Shown piece after piece: positions 23,702 to 35,213 of a DNA stretch of 64,000 bases. The DNA is taken from NCBI RefSeq assembly GCF_000004195.4, contig NC_030685.2:55582516-55646515 (forward strand), read 5' to 3'. The notes under the pieces are model-generated. The model searched no databases. It was given only the letters and a program-made list of their open reading frames with translations, and was not told where the DNA came from. This DNA is from Xenopus tropicalis (lineage: Eukaryota > Chordata > Amphibia > Anura > Pipidae). Numbering within the stretch: position 1 is the first letter of the stretch; each line of letters starts with the position of its first letter. The translations under genes were made by a program, and so were the position numbers.

Positions 23702-25784
23702 GCCTTTTAATAATAAAGGCAAACTAAGCGCTGGCAAACGTTCTCTTTGTACACTTGTTTCCAGGTTTCTCTCTCTGTGACATCACAGTCTGCACTTGTT
23801 TCCCAGTTTCTCTTTCTCTGCACTTGTTTCCCAGTTTCTCTCTCTGTGACATCACAGACAGTCTGCACTTGTATCCCAATTTTCACTCTCTGTGACATCA
23901 CAGTCTGCACTTGTTTCCCAGTTAATCTCTCTGTGACATCACAGTCTGCACTTGTTTCCCAGTTTCTCTCATTGTGACATCACAGTCTGCATTTGAATCC
24001 CAGTTTCTCTGTCTCTGTGACATCACAGACAGTCTGCACTTCTTTCCCAGTTTTCTCCCTCTGTGACATCACAGTCTGCCCTTGTTTCCCAGTTTCTCTC
24101 TCTGTGACATCACAGTCTGCACTTGAATCACAGTTTCTCTCTCTCTGTGACATCCCAGACAGTCTGCACTTGTATCCCTCTCTGTGACATCACAGTCTGC
24201 ATTTGTTTCCCAGTTTCTCTCTCTGTGACATCACAGTCTGCACTTGTTTCCCAGTTTCTCTCTTTGTGGCATCACAGTCTGCACTTGTTTCCCAGTTTCT
24301 CTCTTTGTGACATCACAGTCTGCACCTTCTGGGGCAATTAACCTCCCACCCTGCAGGGGCAATTAACCGCCCACCCCTCAGAATAGTCATAGCACCCGAT
24401 TCCCGAATAAGCTGCACGCTTTTACACCTCATTCATGGGTCTACGACAAACGGTGGTTAATTACCCCCTGCTGGGGCAATTAACCACCCCACCCCTCAGA
24501 AAATTCATAGCACCCCATTCCCAAATAAGCCGCACGGTTTGACACCTCATTCATGGGTCTACGACAAACGGTGGTTAATTACCCCCTGCTGGGGCAATTA
24601 AACTGCCCACCCCCCTAGAAAAGTCATACCACCCCATTCCCGAACAAGCCGCACGGTTTGACACCTCATTCATGGGGTCTACGACCAAATGGTGGTTAAT
24701 TGCCCCCTGCTGGGGCAATTAACACCACCCACCCCTTGGAAAAGTCATAGCACCCCATTCTCGAATAAGCCGCACGGTTTGACACCTCATTCATGGGTCT
24801 ACGACAAACGGTGGTTAATTACCCCCTGCTGGGGCAATTAAGCCGCCCACCCCCTAGGAAAGTCATAGCAGCCCATTCCCGAATAAGCCGCACAGTTTGA
24901 CACCTCATTCGTGCGTCCAGGACAAAAGGTCGTTAATTGCCCCCTGCTGGGGCAATTAAACCGCCCTACCCCTAGAAAGTCATAGACCCCATTCCTCGAA
25001 TAAGCTGCACGGTTTGACACTCATTCATGGGTCTACGACAAACGTGGTTAATTACCCCCTGCTGGGGCAATTAAGCCGCCACCCCCTAGGAAAAGTCATA
25101 GCAGCCCATTCCCCGAATAAGCCGCACAGTTTGACACCTCATTCATGGTCTACGACAAATGGTGGTTAATTGCCCCCTGCTGGGGCAATTAACACCGCCA
25201 CCCCTTGGAAAAGTCAAAGCACCCCATTGGTTTTCATTCATGGGCGACCTGCTTCTTGGAAAAGCCATAGCACCCCATACAGCCTTGACCTTTAGACGTG
25301 AAACTTACCACATTTGAAGAGGTTTAAAACCTGTGTCAGAAGATACCCCGCACGAGGGTATACGTTTTACCCCCGGGGCAAGAGAGGTCCCCAAATTTGC
25401 CCCATTGACTAATAATGGGGATTTGTGGCGAATAACTAGTTTGTCGTAGACCATGAATGAGGTGTCAAACGGTGCGGCTTATTCGGGAATGGGGGCTATG
25501 ACTTTCTGAGGGGGTGGGCGGTTAATTGCCCAGCAAGGGGGAAATTAACCGCCATAGACTTAACATTGAGACCCAGCAGGGGGCAATTAACCACCGTTGT
25601 CGTAGACCCACGAATGAGGTGTCAAAACCGAGCGGCGTATTCGGGAATGGGGTGCTATGACTTTTCTGAGGGGTGGGCGGTTTAATTGCCCCAGCAGGGG
25701 GCAATTAACCACCTTTTGTCGTAGACCATGAATGAGGTGTCAAACTGTGCGGCTTATTCGGGAATGGGGTGCGATGACTTTTCT
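23702..25784 (+). repeat. Composite unit U8, truncated and scrambled (2083 bp)
   Basis: Centre 23702-23720, minisatellite 23751-24325, forward monomers from ~24331. Between about 25220 and 25300 the expected last monomers, transposon end and SINE collapse to small relics: 'catac' (transposon start), 'gccttgacc' (a SINE word) and 'tttagacgtg' (once-per-unit segment). The rest of that segment runs to 25438, then reverse monomers 25439-25784. Heavy small indels throughout 24350-25720 make a poor read or misassembly the leading explanation. Confidence 0.75.
23751..24325 (+). repeat. 41 bp minisatellite, expanded array 3
   Basis: About 14 copies. The order of copy variants matches array 2 except for the missing internal duplicate block, so arrays 2 and 3 share a recent ancestor. 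Confidence 0.88.
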
Positions 25785-28656
25785 GCCTTTTAATAATAAA
25801 GGCAAACTAAGCGGCTTGGCAAACGTTCTCTTTGTACACTTGTTTCCAGGTTTCTCTCTCTGTGACATCACAGTCTGCACTTGTTTCCCAGTTTCTCTCT
25901 TTGTGACATCACAGTCTGCACCTTCTGGGCAATTTAACCTCCCACCCCTGCAGGGGCAATTAACCGCCCACCCCTCAGATAGTCATAGCACCCGATTCCC
26001 GAATAAGCCGCACGCTTTTACACCTCATTCATGGGTCTACGACAAACGGTGGTTAATTACCCCCTGTTGGGGCAATTAACCACCCACCCCTCAGAAAATT
26101 CATAGCACCCCATTCCCAAATAAGCCGCACGGTTTGACACATCATTCATGGGTCTACGACAAACGGTGGTTAATTACCCCCTGCTGGGGCAATTAAACTG
26201 CCCACCCCCTAGAAAAGTCATACCACCCCATTCCCGAACAAGCCGCACGGTTTGACACCTCATTCATGGGTCTACGACAAATGGTGGTTAATTGCCCCCT
26301 GCTGGGGCAATTAACACCACCCACCCCTTGGAAAAGTCATAGGCACCCCATTCTCGAATAAGCCGCACGGTTTGACACCTCATTCATGGGTCTACGACAA
26401 ACGGTGGTTAATTACCCCCTGCTGGGGCAATTAAGCCGCCCACCCCCTAGGAAAGTCATAGCAGCCCATTCCCGAATAAGCCGCACAGTTTGACACCTCA
26501 TTCGTGCGTCCAGGACAAAAGGCTGTTAATTGCCCCCTGCTGGGGCAATTAAACCGCCCACCCCCTAGAAAGTCATAGAACCCCATTCCCGAATCAGCCG
26601 CACGGTTTAACACCTCATTCATGGGTCTACAACAAACAGTAGTTAATTGCCCCCTGCTGGGGCAATTAAACCGCCCACCCCCTAGAAAAGTCATACCACC
26701 CCATTCCCGAACAAGCCGCACGGTTTGACACCTCATTCATGGGTCTACGACAAATGGTGGTTAATTGCCCCCTGCTGGGGCAATTAACACCGCCCACCCC
26801 TTGGAAAAGTCATAGCACCCCATTCCCGAATAAGCCGCACGGTTTGACACCTCATTCATGGGTCTACGACAAAATGTGGTTTATTGCCCCCTGCTGGGGC
26901 AATTAACACCGCCCACCCCTTGGAAAAGCCATAGCACCCCATTCCCGAACAAGCCGCACGGTTTGACACCTCATTCATGGGTCTATGACAAATGGTTGTT
27001 AATTGCCCCCTGCTGGGGCAATTAACACCGCCCACCCCTTGGAAAAGCCATTGCACCCCATTCCCGAACAAGCCGCACGGTTTGACACCTCATTCATGGG
27101 TCTATGACAAATGGTTGTTAATTGCCCCCTGCTGGGGCAATTAACACCGCCCACCCCTTGGAAAAGCCATTGCACCCCATTCCCGAACAAGCCGCATGGT
27201 TTGACACCTCATTCATGGGTCTATGACAAATGGTTGTTAATTGCCCCCTGCTGGGGCAATTAACACCGCCCACCCCTTGGAAAAGCCATAGCACCCCATT
27301 CCCGAATAAGCCGCACGGTTTGACACCTCATTCATGGGTCTACGACAAAATGTGGTTTATTGCCCCCTGCTGGGGCAATTAACACCGCCCACCCCTTGGA
27401 AAAGCCATAGCACCCCATTCCCGAACAAGCCGCACGGTTTGACACCTCATTCATGGGTCTATGACAAATGGTTGTTAATTGCCCCCTGCTGGGGCAATTA
27501 ACACCGCCCACCCCTTGGAAAAGCCATAGCACCCCATTCCCGAACAAGCCGCACGGTTTGACACCTCATTCATGGGTCTACGACAAAATGTGGTTTATTG
27601 CCCCCTGCTGGGGCAATTAACCGCCCACCCCTCAGAAAAGTCATAGCACCCCATACTGGAGGCAAAATAATCCCATTGGGTTTCATTAATGTTTAAATTA
27701 TTTTTAGTTGACTTAAGGTATGGAGATCCAAATTAAAGAAAGAAACTCCAGGTCCCGAGCATTCTGGGTAACGGGTCCCATACCTGTATCATAAATCGTG
27801 AGCTGCCCCTGAAAGTGCAAAATAGAGGATTTGTGGGGAAATGTAGCCGTTGAAAAGGTCATAACGACAACCCATTTATGGGCCAAGCGGTCACCGGGAC
27901 AGAGGGAGGTTAAGTGACTTCTGTCCAGGGGTCACAAGGGCGTAACCTGTGGTGAGGCATATTTCTAGCTATGGGGGGACTAGAAACTACTGGCTGGCTG
28001 GCTGGCATGCTTAAGGCGGGTGCCTTGACAACTAGGCTACGCTTGGCTCCTCCCACTTGTAGGATGTTTTTTTCATCCGCCTGTCATCTTGGCAGTTGGC
28101 CTATCCTGACTGCCGACTGAATGAAATGAAGGATTGTAGCGCAGAGAGGGAATGTTTTAGAAACGTGAAACTTACCACATTTGAAGAGGTTTAAAACCTG
28201 TGTCAGAAGATACCCCGCACGAGGGTATAAGTTTTACCCCCGGGGCAAGAGAGGTCCCCAAATTTGCCCCATTGACTAATAATGGGGATTGTGGCGAATA
28301 ACTAGTTTGTCGTAGACCCATGAATGAGGTGTCAAACGGTGCGGCTTATTCGGGAATGGGGGGCTATGACTTTTCTGAGGGGGTGGGCGGTTAATTGCCC
28401 CAGCAAGGGGGAAATTAACCGCCCATAGACTTAACATTGAGACCCCAGCAGGGGGCAATTAACCACCGTTTGTCGTAGACCCACGAATGAGGTGTCAAAC
28501 CGAGCGGCGTATTCGGGAATGGGGTGCTATGACTTTTCTGAGGGGTGGGCGGTTAATTGCCCCAGCAGGGGGCAATTAACCACCTTTTGTCGTAGACCCA
28601 TGAATGAGGTGTCAAACTGTGCGGCTTATTCGGGAATGGGGTGCGATGACTTTTCT
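25785..28656 (+). repeat. Composite unit U9, type A (2872 bp)
   Basis: Transposon end 27652-27789, SINE 27864-28056, once-per-unit segment 28057-28304, reverse monomers 28305-28656. It is one monomer (118 bp) shorter than the standard A unit. Shares 'tcatccgcc' and 'gacaactagg' with U18, U20 and U22, and has a private 'agccgttgaa'. Confidence 0.88.
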
Positions 28657-30852
28657 GCCTTTTAATAATAAAGGCAAACTAAGCGCTGGCAAACGTTCTC
28701 TTTGTACACTTGTTTCCAGGTTTCTCTCTCTGTGACATCACAGTCTGCACTTGTTTCCCAGTTTCTCTCTTTGTGACATCACAGTCTGCACCTTCTGGGG
28801 CAATTAACCTCCCACCCCTGCAGGGGCAATTAACCGCCCACCCCTCAGAATAGTCATAGCACCCGATTCCCGAATAAGCCGCACGCTTTTACACCTCATT
28901 CATGGGTCTACGACAAACGGTGGTTAATTACCCCCTGTTGGGGCAATTAACCACCCACCCCTCAGAAAATTCATAGCACCCCATTCCCAAATAAGCCGCA
29001 CGGTTTGACACCTCATTCATGGGTCTACGACAAACGGTGGTTAATTACCCCCTGCTGGGGCAATTAAACTGCCCACCCCCTAGAAAAGTCATACCACCCC
29101 ATTCCCGAACAAGCCGCACGGTTTGACACCTCATTCATGGGTCTACGACAAATGGTGGTTAATTGCCCCCTGCTGGGGCAATTAACACCACCCACCCCTT
29201 GGAAAAGTCATAGCACCCCATTCTCGAATAAGCCGCACGGTTTGACACCTCATTCATGGGTCTACGACAAACGGTGGTTAATTGCCCCCTGCTGGGGCAA
29301 TTAAGCCGCCCACCCCCTAGGAAAGTCATAGCAGCCCATTCCCGAATAAGCCGCACAGTTTGACACCTCATTCGTGCGTCCAGGACAAAAGGCTGTTAAT
29401 TGCCCCCTGCTGGGGCAATTAAACCGCCCACCCCCTAGAAAAGTCATAGAACCCCATTCCCGAATCAGCCGCACGGTTTGACACCTCATTCATGGGTCTA
29501 CAACAAACAGTAGTTAATTGCCCCCTGCTGGGGCAATTAAACCGCCCACCCCCTAGAAAAGTCATACCACCCCATTCCCGAACAAGCCGCACGGTTTGAC
29601 ACCTCATTCATGGGTCTACGACAAATGGTGGTTAATTGCCCCCTGCTGGGGCAATTAACACCGCCCACCCCTTGGAAAAGCCATAGCACCCCATTCCCGA
29701 ACAAGCCGCACGGTTTGACACCTCATTCATGGGTCTATGACAAATGGTTGTTAATTGCCCCCTGCTGGGGCAATTAACACCGCCCACCCCTTGGAAAAGC
29801 CATTGCACCCCATTCCCGAACAAGCCGCACGGTTTGACACCTCATTCATGGGTCTATGACAAATGGTTGTTAATTGCCCCCTGCTGGGGCAATTAACACC
29901 GCCCACCCCTTGGAAAAGCCATAGCACCCCATTCCCGAATAAGCCGCACGGTTTGACACCTCATTCATGGGTCTACGACAAAATGTGGTTTATTGCCCCC
30001 TGCTGGGGCAATTAACCTCCAACCTTTGCTGGGGCAATTCACCGCCCGCCTCTAGAGAAGTCATAGAACCCCACTCCCGAATCAGCCGCACGGTTTGACA
30101 CCTCATTCATGGGTCTACGACAAACGGTAGAAGACAGAGAAACTGGGATTCAAATGCAGACTGTGATGTCACAATGAGAGAAACTGGGAAACAAGTGCAG
30201 ACTGTGATGTCACAGAGAGATTAACTGGGAAACAAGTGCAGACTGTGATGTCACACAGAGAGAGAAACTGGGAAACAAGTCATGTTGGCAGTTGGCCTAT
30301 CCTGACTGCCGACTGAATGAAATGAAGGATTGTAGCGCAGAGAGGGAATGTTTTAGAAACGTGAAACTTACCACATTTGAAGAGGTTTAAAACCTGTGTC
30401 AGAAGATACCCCGCACGAGGGTATACGTTTTACCCCCGGGGCAAGAGAGGTCCCCAAATTTGCCCCATTGACTAATAATGGGGATTGTGGCGAATAACTA
30501 GTTTGTCGTAGACCCATGAATGAGGTGTCAAACGGTGCGGCTTATTCGGGAATGGGGGGCTATGACTTTTCTGAGGGGGTGGGCGGTTAATTGCCCCAGC
30601 AAGGGGGAAATTAACCGCCCATAGACTTAACATTGAGACCCCAGCAGGGGGCAATTAACCACCGTTTGTCGTAGACCCACGAATGAGGTGTCAAACCGAG
30701 CGGCGTATTCGGGAATGGGGTGCTATGACTTTTCTGAGGGGTGGGCGGTTAATTGCCCCAGCAGGGGGCAATTAACCACCTTTTGTCGTAGACCCATGAA
30801 TGAGGTGTCAAACTGTGCGGCTTATTCGGGAATGGGGTGCGATGACTTTTCT
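28657..30852 (+). repeat. Composite unit U10, type B (2196 bp)
   Basis: Forward monomers to 30129, inverted minisatellite 30130-30280, once-per-unit segment 30281-30500, reverse monomers 30501-30852. Exactly 119 bp, one monomer, shorter than the standard B unit of 2315 bp, which points to single-monomer loss or gain. Confidence 0.88.
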
Positions 30853-32958
30853 GCCTTTTAATAATAAAGGCAAACTAAGCGCTGGCAAACGTTCTCTTTG
30901 TACACTTGTTTCCAGGTTTCTCTCTCTGTGACATCACAGTCTGCACTTGTTTCCCAGTTTCTCTCTTTGTGACATCACAGTCTGCACCTTCTGGGGCAAT
31001 TAACCTCCCACCCCTGCAGGGGCAATTAACCGCCCACCCCTCAGAATAGTCATAGCACCCGATTCCCGAATAAGCCGCACGCTTTTACACCTCATTCATG
31101 GGTCTACGACAAACGGTGGTTAATTACCCCCTGCTGGGGCAATTAACCACCCACCCCTCAGAAAATTCATAGCACCCCATTCCCAAATAAGCCGCACGGT
31201 TTGACACCTCATTCATGGGTCTACGACAAACGGTGGTTAATTACCCCCTGCTGGGGCAATTAAACTGCCCACCCCCTAGAAAAGTCATACCACCCCATTC
31301 CCGAACAAGCCGCACGGTTTGACACCTCATTCATGGGTCTACGACAAATGGTGGTTAATTGCCCCCTGCTGGGGCAATTAACACCACCCACCCCTTGGAA
31401 AAGTCATAGCACCCCATTCTCGAATAAGCCGCACGGTTTGACACCTCATTCATGGGTCTACGACAAACGGTGGTTAATTACCCCCTGCTGGGGCAATTAA
31501 GCCGCCCACCCCCTAGGAAAGTCATAGCAGCCCATTCCCGAATAAGCCGCACAGTTTGACACCTCATTCGTGCGTCCAGGACAAAAGGCTGTTAATTGCC
31601 CCCTGCTGGGGCAATTAAACCGCCCACCCCCTAGAAAAGTCATAGAACCCCATTCCCGAATCAGCCGCACGGTTTAACACCTCATTCATGGGTCTACAAC
31701 AAACAGTAGTTAATTGCCCCCTGCTGGGGCAATTAAACCGCCCACCCCCTAGAAAAGTCATACCACCCCATTCCCGAACAAGCCGCACGGTTTGACACCT
31801 CATTCATGGGTCTACGACAAATGGTGGTTAATTGCCCCCTGCTGGGGCAATTAACACCGCCCACCCCTTGGAAAAGTCATAGCACCCCATTCCCGAATAA
31901 GCCGCACGGTTTGACACCTCATTCATGGGTCTACGACAAAATGTGGTTTATTGCCCCCTGCTGGGGCAATTAACACCGCCCACCCCTTGGAAAAGCCATA
32001 GCACCCCATTCCCGAACAAGCCGCACGGTTTGACACCTCATTCATGGGTCTATGACAAATGGTTGTTAATTGCCCCCTGCTGGGGCAATTAACACCGCCC
32101 ACCCCTTGGAAAAGCCATTGCACCCCATTCCCGAACAAGCCGCACGGTTTGACACCTCATTCATGGGTCTATGACAAATGGTTGTTAATTGCCCCCTGCT
32201 GGGGCAATTAACACCGCCCACCCCTTGGAAAAGCCATAGCACCCCATTCCCGAACAAGCCGCACGGTTTGACACCTCATTCATGGGTCTATGACAAATGG
32301 TTGTTAATTGCCCCCTGCTGGGGCAATTAACACCGCCCACCCCTTGGAAAAGCCATTGCACCCCATTCCCGAACAAGCCGCATGGTTTGACACCTCATTC
32401 ATGGGTCTATGACAAATGGTTGTTAATTGCCCCCTGCTGGGGCAATTAACACCGCCCACCCTTGGAAAAGCCATAGCACCCCATTCCCGAATAAGCCGCA
32501 CGGTTTGACACCTCATTCATGGGTCTACGACAAAATGTGGTTTATTGCCCCCTGCTGGGGCAATTAACACCGCCCACCCCTTGGAAAAGCCATAGCACCC
32601 CATTCCCGAACAAGCCGCACGGTTTGACACCTCATTCATGGGTCTATGACAAATGGTTGTTAATTGCCCCCTGCTGGGGCAATTAACACCGCCCACCCCT
32701 TGGAAAAGCCATAGCACCCCATTCCCGAACAAGCCGCACGGTTTGACACCTCATTCATGGGTCTACGACAAAATGTGGTTTATTGCCCCCTGCTGGGGCA
32801 ATTAACCGCCCACCCCTCAGAAAAGTCATAGCACCCCATACTGGAGGCAAAATAATCCCATTGGGTTTCATTAATGTTTAAATTATTTTTAGTTGACTTA
32901 AGGTATGGAGATCCAAATTAAAGAAAGAAACTCCAGGTCCCGAGCATTCTGGGTAACG
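30853..32958 (+). repeat. Composite unit U11, type A, 3' part deleted
   Basis: Normal centre and forward array, then the transposon end begins at 32837 but stops at 32958 ('gggtaacg') and is fused to the minisatellite of the next unit ('tccaggtttc'). SINE, once-per-unit segment, all reverse monomers and the next centre element are missing. Confidence 0.88.
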
Positions 32959-35213
32959 TCCAGGTTTCTCTCTCTGTGACATCACAGTCTGCACTTGTTT
33001 CCCAGTTTCTCTCTTTGTGACATCACAGTCTGCACCTTCTGGGGCAATTAACCTCCCACCCCTGCAGGGGCAATTAACCGCCCACCCCTCAGAATAGTCA
33101 TAGCACCCGATTCCCGAATAAGCCGCACGCTTTTACACCTCATTCATGGGTCTACGACAAACGGTGGTTAATTACCCCCTGTGGGGCAATTAACCACCCA
33201 CCCCTCAGAAAATTCATAGCACCCCATTCCCAAATAAGCCGCACGGTTTGACACCTCATTCATGGGTCTACGACAAACGGTGGTTAATTACCCCCTGCTG
33301 GGGCAATTAAACTGCCCACCCCCTAGAAAAGTCATACCACCCCATTCCCGAACAAGCCGCACGGTTTGACACCTCATTCATGGGTCTACGACAAATGGTG
33401 GTTAATTGCCCCCTGCTGGGGCAATAACACCACCCACCCCTTGGAAAAGTCATAGCACCCCATTCTCGAATAAGCCGCACGGTTTGACACCTCATTCATG
33501 GGTCTACGACAAACGGTGGTTAATTGCCCCCTGCTGGGGCAATTAAGCCGCCCACCCCCTAGGAAAGTCATAGCAGCCCATTCCCGAATAAGCCGCACAG
33601 TTTGACACCTCATTCGTGCGTCCAGGACAAAAGGCTGTTAATTGCCCCCTGCTGGGGCAATTAAACCGCCCACCCCCTAGAAAAGTCATAGAACCCCATT
33701 CCCGAATCAGCCGCACGGTTTGACACCTCATTCATGGGTCTACAACAAACAGTAGTTAATTGCCCCCTGCTGGGGCAATTAAACCGCCCACCCCCTAGAA
33801 AAGTCATACCACCCCATTCCCGAACAAGCCGCACGGTTTGACACCTCATTCATGGGTCTACGACAAATGGTGGTTAATTGCCCCCTGCTGGGGCAATTAA
33901 CACCGCCCACCCCTTGGAAAAGTCATAGCACCCCATTCCCGAATAAGCCGCACGGTTTGACACCTCATTCATGGGTCTACGACAAAATGTGGTTTATTGC
34001 CCCCTGCTGGGGCAATTAACACCGCCCACCCCTTGGAAAAGCCATAGCACCCCATTCCCGAACAAGCCGCACGGTTTGACACCTCATTCATGGGTCTATG
34101 ACAAATGGTTGTTAATTGCCCCCTGCTGGGGCAATTAACACCGCCCACCCCTTGGAAAAGCCATTGCACCCCATTCCCGAACAAGCCGCACGGTTTGACA
34201 CCTCATTCATGGGTCTATGACAAATGGTTGTTAATTGCCCCCTGCTGGGGCAATTAACACCGCCCACCCCTTGGAAAAGCCATAGCACCCCATTCCCGAA
34301 TAAGCCGCACGGTTTGACACCTCATTCATGGGTCTACGACAAAATGTGGTTTATTGCCCCCTGCTGGGGCAATTAACCTCCAACCTTTGCTGGGGCAATT
34401 CACCGCCCGCCTCTAGAGAAGTCATAGAACCCCACTCCCGAATCAGCCGCACGGTTTGACACCTCATTCATGGGTCTACGACAAACGGTAGAAGACAGAG
34501 AAACTGGGATTCAAATGCAGACTGTGATGTCACAATGAGAGAAACTGGGAAACAAGTGCAGACTGTGATGTCACAGAGAGATTAACTGGGAAACAAGTGC
34601 AGACTGTGATGTCACACAGAGAGAGAAACTGGGAAACAAGTCATGTTGGCAGTTGGCCTATCCTGACTGCCGACTGAATGAAATGAAGGATTGTAGCGCA
34701 GAGAGGGAATGTTTTAGAAACGTGAAACTTACCACATTTGAAGAGGTTTAAAACCTGTGTCAGAAGATACCCCGCACGAGGGTATACGTTTTACCCCCGG
34801 GGCAAGAGAGGTCCCCAAATTTGCCCCATTGACTAATAATGGGGATTGTGGCGAATAACTAGTTTGTCGTAGACCCATGAATGAGGTGTCAAACGGTGCG
34901 GCTTATTCGGGAATGGGGGGCTATGACTTTTCTGAGGGGGTGGGCGGTTAATTGCCCCAGCAAGGGGGAAATTAACCGCCCATAGACTTAACATTGAGAC
35001 CCCAGCAGGGGGCAATTAACCACCGTTTGTCGTAGACCCACGAATGAGGTGTCAAACCGAGCGGCGTATTCGGGAATGGGGTGCTATGACTTTTCTGAGG
35101 GGTGGGCGGTTAATTGCCCCAGCAGGGGGCAATTAACCACCTTTTGTCGTAGACCCATGAATGAGGTGTCAAACTGTGCGGCTTATTCGGGAATGGGGTG
35201 CGATGACTTTTCT
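32959..35213 (+). repeat. Composite unit U12, type B, lacking its centre element
   Basis: Begins inside the minisatellite at the deletion junction. Forward monomers 33039-34490, inverted minisatellite 34491-34641, once-per-unit segment 34642-34861, reverse monomers 34862-35213. From the junction on it matches U17 to within two bases in length. Confidence 0.88.

Larger units (their letters stand above)
17094..25784 (+). repeat. Satellite array, middle block (units U6-U8, expanded minisatellite)
   Basis: Three units with the same plan as the left block but with the 41 bp minisatellite enlarged from 2 copies to about 14-21. U6 and U7 are near copies offset by ~3445 bp in their monomer part. They share (TGGC)5, the 'tatacg' variant, 'gtcatgttggcag' and the 'cctccaacctttgctgggg' monomer, the last three of which are also hallmarks of type B units elsewhere. 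Confidence 0.92.
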
